In this document: in pieces, positions 25,237 through 32,644 of the stretch
Layout: every line of letters starts with the position of its first letter
How positions within the stretch are numbered: the first letter of the stretch is position 1
NCBI GenBank assembly: GCA_026393015.1
Contig: JAPLBA010000023.1
Span: 1 to 42,898 of the forward strand
DNA from: Actinomycetota bacterium
Lineage (GTDB): Bacteria > Actinomycetota > Actinomycetes > Nanopelagicales > Nanopelagicaceae
DNA: 42,898 bases
Direction of reading: 5' to 3'
The notes under the pieces: model-generated
What the model saw: only the letters and a program-made list of their open reading frames with translations
Databases searched by the model: none
Told to the model about the DNA's origin: nothing
Position numbers and translations under genes: made by a program

Positions 25237-27009
25237 CTATGTAGTTTTTTTGTACCCCACTGGACATTTCGGGTTGATAGCGGTGACCTTCTTGGTCGAT
25301 TTGCCCTTTACACACGTAATTGTTGATGAAGTGGCCTTCCCTGGCGCCACTTTGACGGCAGTGGGAGTAGCAGCAGCGGGCGTAAGCGCCGCTGGAGTGG
25401 GAGCACTAGGTGCCGATGAGGGGGCTGCTACTGGAATAGGGGCACTCTGGCTCAACTTGATTCTGATTGTGGGGGACGAGAAAGTGAAATTGGCAGCGCT
25501 TAATCGCATCCACCCGTCACGTTCACTGACCGTTTCGGTGGCAACTTCCGAGGTTGAACCATCAGTGGACGTGACACTGATGGTCGCTTGAATCGGCGCG
25601 GTCGAGAATCCATAAATGCAACGCGCAACTTCCGAGCGAATAGCAAGATCGTACGTCCCTTTAAAGAGTGTGCCATCTGCTTTAAGGTGAGCGCCCGCGA
25701 CTTTATAAGTCAAAGAACCATCCGTGATTTTCGGTGGTCCTGAATCATAGACGGGCGCATTTGTGGTTACGAGACCCAAAAGTTTAGTTTTGTCCGCGAA
25801 ACAACTTCCGCTACCGCTTGTTATACCGTTGTAATTTGTAGAGCCAAAACTCCAATTAGTGTCTTGCCTGAAATCTGGGTCGTTGCCACTATAGGCCTGT
25901 ATCTGAGACTCGAAGAGTTTGAAATCCTCAAACCTGTCTCGGCCGCTACCCAGTGATCCATCGAAAAAATTACTTTCAAGCATCTTTGCGCACGTTGTGT
26001 AGAAACCAGGCATCGTGCAAGCTGCCTGGAATTTGGCCTTAATATCAGGATATTTATCAAGCTCGTTCTTCTTAACGTACCCAACTAAAGCAGGGATCGA
26101 TTGCGCAGTACCCGCAACTGTAAGCAAATTGTTCTGGGCATCAATTGGAGCAACTGAAACCTGTGTCTCTGACATTCTTCCAAATAACCATCCAGTCAAT
26201 TGATTATCTACGCGAAGAGTGAGAGACACTTTCGTCCCGGTTAAGAAGTCTTGCTGCATAAAGCAAAGTCCATCCAACATTTGTGTGCACTTTGCATAAG
26301 TCACTGAGTTTGGTTGATTATCGGCACAAGCCCATCCAAAGGAAACATTTGTGTTCCCGCCAAGACTTGGTTCTGCCTTCTCACAAGGTCTAGCTTGGCG
26401 CGCACCAGCGTCTTGGCTCATGTCCATAGGAGATACCACAACGTTGAAAGAATTCCTGGAAAAAAATGAGGTAGCTTTATTGAGACTATAAGCAACTACT
26501 GCAGTCACTATATAAGTTCCATTACCACCAGTGTGTGGAGATTTTGGAGCGTTCCAGACGCTCACACCGCCACCAGCACCCGTCTTCAAAGATGGGTTCG
26601 CTGGTATTTGCTGTGTGGTCGCTTCCATCACCAGTGAGGCAGTTTCCTTCGTTCCATCATTCTTAAGGAAATCTAAGCTCTGAATGCAGAAAGTATCCGT
26701 AGCGGTTCGACATACCGGGATTACAAGATTAGCAATGAGCGTATCTGCGTCCAAGCAATGCGCATCAGTTGCGCTAAATGTAGTACAAGACCGTTGTGAA
26801 AATTGCCCACCATTTTTCGCGTTATACATCGCAGAGACAAACGAAATTGTTTGAAAGGCTTGGCTCTCCTGAATAATCGCTCCGTAAATTTGCTGATTGA
26901 TTAAATCCTTAGGCGTAACCACATTGGAAGAAGCCACCGAAGGTAAGAGAAAAACCATTAACAGGGCTATGAGAGCGGAGAGGGCGCCTCGCGACCGTTG
27001 TTTAGTCAT
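25237..27009 (-). CDS. Large secreted protein with Cys-containing C-terminal tail
   Basis: The 590-residue protein has an N-terminal signal peptide (about 1-28, ending SVASS). A long extracellular part with many Cys and Thr residues follows but no domain I recognise. A Pro/Ala/Ser linker lies at about 525-555, and the tail ends ITCVKGKSTKKVTAINPKCP followed by VGYKKTT. I have seen similar two-Cys tails at the ends of surface proteins in freshwater actinobacteria, so it may be a cell-wall or sorting module. Nothing points to enzymatic activity. TATGCT six bases before the ATG suggests a leaderless mRNA. Confidence 0.7.
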   Translation of the reverse strand: MTKQRSRGALSALIALLMVFLLPSVASSNVVTPKDLINQQIYGAIIQESQAFQTISFVSAMYNAKNGGQFSQRSCTTFSATDAHCLDADTLIANLVIPVCRTATDTFCIQSLDFLKNDGTKETASLVMEATTQQIPANPSLKTGAGGGVSVWNAPKSPHTGGNGTYIVTAVVAYSLNKATSFFSRNSFNVVVSPMDMSQDAGARQARPCEKAEPSLGGNTNVSFGWACADNQPNSVTYAKCTQMLDGLCFMQQDFLTGTKVSLTLRVDNQLTGWLFGRMSETQVSVAPIDAQNNLLTVAGTAQSIPALVGYVKKNELDKYPDIKAKFQAACTMPGFYTTCAKMLESNFFDGSLGSGRDRFEDFKLFESQIQAYSGNDPDFRQDTNWSFGSTNYNGITSGSGSCFADKTKLLGLVTTNAPVYDSGPPKITDGSLTYKVAGAHLKADGTLFKGTYDLAIRSEVARCIYGFSTAPIQATISVTSTDGSTSEVATETVSERDGWMRLSAANFTFSSPTIRIKLSQSAPIPVAAPSSAPSAPTPAALTPAAATPTAVKVAPGKATSSTITCVKGKSTKKVTAINPKCPVGYKKTT

Positions 27010-27015
27010 TTCTGA

Positions 27016-27021
27016 AGCATA
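27016..27021 (-). promoter_or_regulatory. -10 element of leaderless promoter of the secreted protein
   Basis: TATGCT on the minus strand ends six bases before ATG 27009. ATGACT lies 17 bases further upstream and may be a weak -35. It sits right next to the 3' end of the tRNA-Thr gene. Confidence 0.5.
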
Positions 27022-27043
27022 GCCAACAGGGGGAACCTAGTCA

Positions 27044-27118
27044 TGGGGCCGCCTCGGGGATTTGAACCCCGGACCTACGCATTACGAGTGCGTTGCTCTA
27101 CCCCTGAGCTAAGGCGGC
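27044..27118 (-). tRNA. tRNA-Thr (anticodon CGT)
   Basis: The minus strand folds into a complete cloverleaf. The acceptor stem pairs GCCGCCT with AGGCGGC; the D stem is GCTC/GAGC; the anticodon stem ACGCA/TGCGT encloses loop CTCGTAA with anticodon CGT, reading ACG; the T arm is CGGGG-TTCAAAT-CCCCG. CCA is encoded at 27046-27044. The discriminator base is C, which is uncommon. Confidence 0.93.
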
Positions 27119-27120
27119 AT

Positions 27121-27138
27121 GGAGAGGCTTGCCTCTCC
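27121..27138. repeat. Perfect 8-bp inverted repeat just upstream of tRNA-Thr
   Basis: GGAGAGGC and GCCTCTCC flank two central bases between the VOC gene stop and the tRNA. No T run follows on the minus strand, so it is a poor terminator. It could be an RNA-processing hairpin that separates the VOC mRNA from the tRNA. Confidence 0.5.
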
Positions 27139-27158
27139 GGGTCAAAGTTTACTTGAGA

Positions 27159-27809
27159 TTAATCGAGACGAATAGTGCCGCGTTCGGTGCGCAGATGTAC
27201 TGCAACCAAACCTGATTCACCATCGTTATCTGCGGGATCAATCCAAATTACTTCAATGTCATCGAGTGGGTGATCATCTGGTTCACCGAGCCATGCAGAG
27301 ATAACCGCAGGATCGCCAGCGATTTCTAACTTCTCAATAATTGGGTGGCCATTGGCACCATTTGAAGGATGGTGCGCGGCATCGGTAATCCATTGAACGA
27401 AGAAAGGAAGTTGTGGATCTTCCATCGTGGACTTCACACCGAGTTGCTTCCACTCCAAATCAAAACCATCGGGACGACGACGGTGACCAGTTACTGGTTC
27501 GCGACCAACACGTTCCTGCACTGTAGAAATATCATCAACAGCAACAACCCATGTAAGCCATCCACCACCTTCGCGAGCGCGCTGCGAAACTGCTTGGCCA
27601 AATGCCGCACTATCTGCAGCAGGGTGATCGAGTGGGCAGACCACTTCGAGATAAGTACCGCCGTGAAGCGGAAGGATGAAGTTGCGCGTTCCGAAACGAG
27701 GATGAATTCCTCCGTCTTGGAAAGCTGCACCGAGGCTGGAACCGATTCGCTGAACGACATCGACGAGTTGGTCGTGATCAGCTACATATGAGACATGGTC
27801 TAAACGCAC
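27159..27809 (-). CDS. VOC-family protein, glyoxalase-like
   Basis: The 216-residue protein begins MRLDHVSYVADHDQL and contains HPRFGTRNFILPLHGGTYLEVV, typical of the glyoxalase-like family PF13468 found across Actinobacteria. The C-terminal half is less conserved, with an acidic stretch near 190-200. The function is unknown. I chose GTG 27809, which has AGGA at a proper distance and matches where homology begins; TTG 27815 is an in-frame alternative. It lies just upstream of tRNA-Thr on the same strand. Confidence 0.75.
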   Translation of the reverse strand: MRLDHVSYVADHDQLVDVVQRIGSSLGAAFQDGGIHPRFGTRNFILPLHGGTYLEVVCPLDHPAADSAAFGQAVSQRAREGGGWLTWVVAVDDISTVQERVGREPVTGHRRRPDGFDLEWKQLGVKSTMEDPQLPFFVQWITDAAHHPSNGANGHPIIEKLEIAGDPAVISAWLGEPDDHPLDDIEVIWIDPADNDGESGLVAVHLRTERGTIRLD

Positions 27810-27856
27810 ACCCAAATCCTGCCCTATCGGAGGGGGTGCTAATTACCACATGCCCC

Positions 27857-29395
27857 CTAGGAGCAGATGAGGCCAGCCTTGGGGAGGGTTCCGGAGAGGA
27901 AATAGGCGTCGACAGCGGCATCTATACAGGTACTGCCCCGGGTGTAAGCGGTGTGGCCGTCCCCGTTGAAGACGAGCAGGTGGCCGGTTTTGAGCTGGCT
28001 GGCCAGCCCCCTGGACCACTGGATCGGGGTGGCCGGGTCCCGGGTGGTCCCGACGACCAGGATCGGGCTAGAGCCCACCGCGGTGAGCGGGGTGGGGATG
28101 GGCTTGGAAGGAACCGGCCAGTAATTGCAAGGGAAGGAACTCCAAGCCAGGTATCCGCCAAAAGTCGGTGATGCCTTCGCAAGGGTGACCGCTTCTGCGC
28201 GCACGGATTCAATCGTGACGCGTTGATTCTTATCCATGCAATTGACTGCGTAACCAATCTCGTTGGAGTTGATGAGGTACTTACCGTCTGGTCCACGATC
28301 GACGTAGTAATCAGCAAGATCAAGTAGATCTGTTCCGTCACCTTGTACGGCAGTGGTAAGTGCGTAGGTGAGTGAAGTCCACCCGCCATCGCTGTCGTAG
28401 AGCGAACTAAGAATTCCAAGAATGACTTCTGATTGTGTCACTGGGCGCTTTGATTTACTAGGAAGCGGCGTGGCATCTGAGTTGGCAATCAATTCATCGA
28501 TTGTGGAGTGTGCCTCTTCGCGAGTAACTCCAAAAGGGCACTCACCAGTTGATGCGCAATCTGCGGCGTACTTGTCGAGGTATGTATTAAGTGCGGCTTC
28601 GAATGCTTTCGCTTGTTGTACATTCATCTCTTGTAGCGAGACAGTGGGATCAACCGCACCGTCAAGAACTAATCGACCCACATTCTGCGGAAAGAGGTGC
28701 GCGTAACTTGCGCCCAGCAGCGTCCCGTATGACTTCCCTAGCATGTTGAGTTTCTTATCCCCCAAAACTGCACGCAGCACATCAAGATCTCTAGCCGCGT
28801 CAGTGGTCCCAATAAACGGAAGCAAGGTGCCAGAGCGCTCTAAGCATCGACGTGCGAGCAATTTTGCTTGATCAATGAATTCCCGTTCCTGCGCAGCGGT
28901 AGAGGGGGACCCATCGACTGAAACTAATTTGTCCGTCTCTGGTCCGGTGAGACACCAGAGCGGAGTTGATGCTCCCACGCCTCGAGGATCAAAACCAACA
29001 ATGTCGTAGCGCTTCAAGACTTCTGAAGTCACGATGTATGCCGCGCTCCTGGCATATTCCACACCGGAGCCGCCCGGCCCTCCAGGATTTACCAAGAGTG
29101 ATCCCAGTCGGTTTGCCTTATCTTTTGCAAGATGGCGCACCACTGAGAGCGTGATCGCCTTTGCGCCAGGATTGGCATAATCAAGCGGAACTCTCACGGT
29201 GGTGCACTCAAATCCGGTTTCACACTTCTTCCAGGAGAGAGTTTGGGTCATGTACCCCTGAAGATTGAGAAACGGCTTCGCTTCTCCGGTGGGCGACTTT
29301 GCTGGATTGGTCGTGGCCCGCGTCAAGAAGTAGGCGGAGAAAAGCGCCACCAGAATCATAAAGAAGGCGATAGGAAGAATGCGTTGTGGTTTCAC
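27857..29395 (-). CDS. Exported alpha/beta hydrolase, tripeptidyl aminopeptidase-like
   Basis: The 512-residue protein has an N-terminal hydrophobic segment (8-25), a signal anchor or signal peptide. The hydrolase domain has the oxyanion region LLVNPGGPGGSG, the nucleophile in MLGKSYGTLLG, an acid in GTTRDPATP, and the His in GDGHTAYTRGSTC. The C-terminal TAP-like part, with its Cys-containing end, matches the SlpD/SlpE and tripeptidyl aminopeptidase group of Streptomyces. It likely releases peptides or acts on esters outside the cell. The GTG start overlaps the holB stop (GTGA). Its place next to holB-tmk is conserved in Streptomyces, from memory. Confidence 0.87.
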   Translation of the reverse strand: MKPQRILPIAFFMILVALFSAYFLTRATTNPAKSPTGEAKPFLNLQGYMTQTLSWKKCETGFECTTVRVPLDYANPGAKAITLSVVRHLAKDKANRLGSLLVNPGGPGGSGVEYARSAAYIVTSEVLKRYDIVGFDPRGVGASTPLWCLTGPETDKLVSVDGSPSTAAQEREFIDQAKLLARRCLERSGTLLPFIGTTDAARDLDVLRAVLGDKKLNMLGKSYGTLLGASYAHLFPQNVGRLVLDGAVDPTVSLQEMNVQQAKAFEAALNTYLDKYAADCASTGECPFGVTREEAHSTIDELIANSDATPLPSKSKRPVTQSEVILGILSSLYDSDGGWTSLTYALTTAVQGDGTDLLDLADYYVDRGPDGKYLINSNEIGYAVNCMDKNQRVTIESVRAEAVTLAKASPTFGGYLAWSSFPCNYWPVPSKPIPTPLTAVGSSPILVVGTTRDPATPIQWSRGLASQLKTGHLLVFNGDGHTAYTRGSTCIDAAVDAYFLSGTLPKAGLICS

Positions 29396-30579
29396 TCACC
29401 ACCCCTAGCGGGTAGCCGCAGCGCCAACATCATCGACTCAAGTGCGAGTAGCGGGGCCACGTTAAAGGCAAGGGCCTTGCGCGCACCCATAATTGCCTCC
29501 ACTCGGTGCAACGCACCCTCGCCGGGAATTTGCGAAGCCACATCGGTGACGGTCGCGCGTAAATCCTCGTTGATCAATGGTGCCTCAGCACCTGCTTGTA
29601 CAAGAAGCACATCTCTATAGAAAGTGGCTAAATCTAGAAGGGCTATGTCTAGGAAGGCGCGGTTACGAGCAGTGGTTCGCGACTTCTGCGTCTTCTCTAA
29701 TTCTTTAATTGCCTTGGCAGCCCCGGATGGCATTCCTTTGCCGGTAGCGCCATGGCCCCAAGCAGTTGAAAGCTCAGACATCTCACGCTCATCGCGATCG
29801 GCGTTCTCGCGCACCGACTCTTCAGTAGCTGCGCGATGTAATTCAGCCGCGGTGGAGAGCGCCTCCCCTACAGTGCGAATGCGCGCCGGAATTGCAAGTA
29901 AATCGTGGCGAAACTTACGAGCATCTTCATCGAAAGCCAACCATTTCGCGCGACCTACATGCCCCTGACTGGCGCGAGCAACGTGCGCGGCCATCGTGGG
30001 ATCTACGCCATCGCGCTCAATCAGCACTGTTGCTACATCTTGATGTGAAGGAGTGCGCAAAAGAATAGAACGGCAGCGCGAACGGATCGTGGGCAACACA
30101 TCTGATGGGCTCGGCGCGCAGAGGAACCACGTCGTAAAGCTGCCAGGCTCTTCAATAGCTTTCAAGAGCGCGTTTGCGGCTGTCTCAGTGAGTTTGTCCG
30201 CATCTTCAATGATGACAACGCGAAAACTTCCGGTAGCTGGTGCCCATGCTGCGCGCACAATCAATTCACGAATTTGATCAGCTTTGATTGAGAGGCCTTC
30301 ACTCTCCATGAGCTCGACATCTGCATGTGTGCCGGCGTAGACCTCGCGGCAGGTGGCGCACTCGCCGCAACCGCGTTCTGAACAGAGCAGCGCGGCCGCA
30401 AATGCGCGTGCTGCGTTCGAGCGACCAGAACCTGGCGGACCCGTGAAGAGCCAGGCATGTGTCATGGCGCCAGATTCGCGCGCCTCTTCGTCTATCCCCC
30501 GAGCCCCACGGACTGCGCGTTCGATGATAGCGATCGCTTCTTGTTGACCTACGAGATCAGCAAAAACAGGTGCTGCCAT
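29392..30579 (-). CDS. holB: DNA polymerase III subunit delta'
   Basis: The 395-residue clamp-loader subunit has an AAA+ domain with Walker A GPPGSGRS (about 52-59), a zinc module with Cys in CSERGCGECATC, Walker B IIEDAD and the SRC motif in TIRSRCR. It helps load the sliding clamp onto primed DNA. The P-loop carries GRS instead of GKT, which is common in actinobacterial delta' and suggests weak or no ATP hydrolysis. The ATG overlaps the tmk stop by one base, so it belongs to the tmk-holB-hydrolase operon. Confidence 0.9.
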   Translation of the reverse strand: MAAPVFADLVGQQEAIAIIERAVRGARGIDEEARESGAMTHAWLFTGPPGSGRSNAARAFAAALLCSERGCGECATCREVYAGTHADVELMESEGLSIKADQIRELIVRAAWAPATGSFRVVIIEDADKLTETAANALLKAIEEPGSFTTWFLCAPSPSDVLPTIRSRCRSILLRTPSHQDVATVLIERDGVDPTMAAHVARASQGHVGRAKWLAFDEDARKFRHDLLAIPARIRTVGEALSTAAELHRAATEESVRENADRDEREMSELSTAWGHGATGKGMPSGAAKAIKELEKTQKSRTTARNRAFLDIALLDLATFYRDVLLVQAGAEAPLINEDLRATVTDVASQIPGEGALHRVEAIMGARKALAFNVAPLLALESMMLALRLPARGGE

Positions 30580-32606
30580 TATTTCGCGACCCGATTCTCA
30601 GGTGCTGCCAGCAGCGCCGCGAATCGATCGCGGATAATGCGCTTCACTTCGGTATGCGATTGGTTTGCTTCTATTACCAAGTATCGCTCTGGCTCCACAC
30701 GAGCCAATTCTAAGAAGGTGCGCCGCACGCGTTCATGAAATTCCATAGGTTCGCTCTCGAGGCGGTCTTTATCCATACAACGCGATAGTCCGATGCGAGG
30801 ATCGATGTCGAGCACGACAGTGATATCGGGAACTAATCCACTTGTCGCCCAACGCGAAAGGCGAAGTACATCTTCACTGGGAAGAATGCGCCCACCGCCT
30901 TGATAAGCAATAGATGAATCGATGTAACGATCCGAGATGACCACTTCATTGCGATCGAGTGCTGGCCGAATCACGCTCTCCACGTGCTCGGCACGATCTG
31001 CCGCGTAGAGCAGCGCTTCCGCCCGCGGGGCGACCTCACCGGTGGCCGGATCAAGTAACACCTGACGAATTTTCTTACCTACTTCGGTACCACCTGGTTC
31101 GCGGCTCAGAGTTACCACGCGTCCTTGGCTTTCTAGCCAGGTTTTTAATTCTTTTGCTTGAGTGGATTTTCCAGAACCTTCGCCACCTTCAAAGGCAATA
31201 AATATGCCCTTCTTGGCGTGCAGATTGACTACACCAATATCTCCGCGCAAAGCTTCCATGATATCGCCCCAAAGCGGGACACCTTTTCGGTCATCCATTT
31301 GCTTGTAAGAAATGATTCCCACGATCGCTGCCAAAATTCCACCCAATAAGAGTGTGATTTCAGCACCGTTATAAATCAATTGAGTGTTGTTAAATTTGAG
31401 AGTGTGCTTACCAATCGTAGCTGCAATTACTGGAGCAACGGCAAGAACCAAAACCAATGTGATCCGAATGAGAGTCTGCACAAAAGCGAATGTTCGCCCG
31501 CGAACTTCATCACGAACTTCCAGGCCGAGCATAGTAAAGCCACTGACCCATGAAGTGCCGGCGCAGAAACCCAAAAAGATTGTCGTGATAAAGGCAATCA
31601 CGATATTAGGAATGGCGGCGAGGAAAACTAGTCCCACACCTGAAAGCGTGAGCGCCACACCAAAGAGGCGGCGGCGCGAGAATCCGGAGAGTAAACGCGG
31701 TCCCCAACCCATTCCGGCAGCTAGACCTAAGAAGACGCCGGCAAAGAGCATTCCGTACGCCGCATCTCCGCCGCCAAGATCTCCTACGAAGGTCCGTGCT
31801 AGTCCAACGACTGCACCACCAGCAGCAAAAGCGCCGAGCATGCCCACAATAAGAGCGCGGATGAGCGGCGTTGATCCCACAAACTTCCAACCCTCGATCA
31901 GCGATCGCATCATGTTGGTTTTGTCGCCTTCAGGACCACCCTTGCTCTTGGGAATCTCCTTAAGTCGATAGATCGTGTAAGCACAGAAGGCAAAACTCAA
32001 ACCATCTAGATAGAGCGCAAGATCCACCGGGTTTGTGGAGAAGGACCCCACCTGAATAGAGAGTGCGGAGTGGAGGAGCGCCAGCAAGGAGAAGATTGCG
32101 GCAGCGATCGGTGCGGTTCCATATGCAGCCAACATACTTACTTGATTTGCCGCTTCTAGTCGATCACGTGGCACGATGTTAGGAACGGTGGCCTCTTTAG
32201 CGGGACTCCAAAAAAGTGTGATGGCTTCGATGAGCACGGTTGCTGTGTACAGCCACCAAAATTCCCTAATTAAAGGAATCGATATGAATAAGCCGGCGCG
32301 CAAAATGTCGCAGGTGTACATGAGTCGACGACGATCAAAGCGATCAACAATCACACCGGCAAATGGGCCAATGACTACCGCAGGTAAGAGGCGCACGATA
32401 AAAACTCCAGCAATGGCCACGTTTGCTTTTGCATAATCATCACCGGCAAGTTGCTTAGCAAGGGCAGTACACGCGAGCAATCCGAGCCAGTCACCAAGGC
32501 TCCCAAAAGCCATCGCACGCCAGAGCCGAGCAAAGGCGGGGATCGCCAGCACACCTCGAAGATCGCCTTGGGCAGGCGGGCTGGGATTAGGCAGGACCTC
32601 GGACAC
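30579..32606 (-). CDS. tmk: MFS transporter-thymidylate kinase fusion
   Basis: The 675-residue protein joins an N-terminal MFS-type membrane domain (about 1-455, roughly eleven or twelve helices) to a complete thymidylate kinase domain (about 466-675). The kinase has P-loop GGEGSGKST (Lys 480), REPGGT and SDRYIDSSIAYQG. It phosphorylates dTMP to dTDP for DNA synthesis. Fusions of this kind are known in Streptomyces (SCO3542, from memory). The transported substrate is unknown. The GTG start follows TAGGCT by six bases. It heads the operon with holB and the hydrolase, downstream of topA. Confidence 0.92.
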   Translation of the reverse strand: MSEVLPNPSPPAQGDLRGVLAIPAFARLWRAMAFGSLGDWLGLLACTALAKQLAGDDYAKANVAIAGVFIVRLLPAVVIGPFAGVIVDRFDRRRLMYTCDILRAGLFISIPLIREFWWLYTATVLIEAITLFWSPAKEATVPNIVPRDRLEAANQVSMLAAYGTAPIAAAIFSLLALLHSALSIQVGSFSTNPVDLALYLDGLSFAFCAYTIYRLKEIPKSKGGPEGDKTNMMRSLIEGWKFVGSTPLIRALIVGMLGAFAAGGAVVGLARTFVGDLGGGDAAYGMLFAGVFLGLAAGMGWGPRLLSGFSRRRLFGVALTLSGVGLVFLAAIPNIVIAFITTIFLGFCAGTSWVSGFTMLGLEVRDEVRGRTFAFVQTLIRITLVLVLAVAPVIAATIGKHTLKFNNTQLIYNGAEITLLLGGILAAIVGIISYKQMDDRKGVPLWGDIMEALRGDIGVVNLHAKKGIFIAFEGGEGSGKSTQAKELKTWLESQGRVVTLSREPGGTEVGKKIRQVLLDPATGEVAPRAEALLYAADRAEHVESVIRPALDRNEVVISDRYIDSSIAYQGGGRILPSEDVLRLSRWATSGLVPDITVVLDIDPRIGLSRCMDKDRLESEPMEFHERVRRTFLELARVEPERYLVIEANQSHTEVKRIIRDRFAALLAAPENRVAK

Positions 32607-32612
32607 GTCGAA

Positions 32613-32618
32613 AGCCTA
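32613..32618 (-). promoter_or_regulatory. -10 element of leaderless MFS-tmk promoter
   Basis: TAGGCT on the minus strand ends six bases before the GTG at 32606. It lies in the 38-base gap after topA. No -35 box or ribosome site is evident. Confidence 0.5.
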
Positions 32619-32644
32619 GCCCGACCCGGTACGCCTAGCCGAGG

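Noticed and set aside
24209-25315. Longer patatin start at 25315
   Set aside because: It would overlap the secreted protein gene, whereas ATG 25150 has a strong ribosome site and begins exactly at the conserved domain.
24209-27009. Patatin plus secreted protein as an anti-phage (CBASS-like) module
   Set aside because: No nucleotide cyclase, sensor or ancillary gene is present; the neighbours are a PlsC gene and a tRNA.
27016-27138. tRNA-Thr as an integration site with an element beside it
   Set aside because: No integrase, no duplicated tRNA end and no foreign-looking genes flank it.
31384-31971. 195-residue plus-strand frame inside MFS-tmk
   Set aside because: Antisense to a clear transporter domain, and its Lys/Pro/Thr-rich composition is a shadow of the hydrophobic helices.
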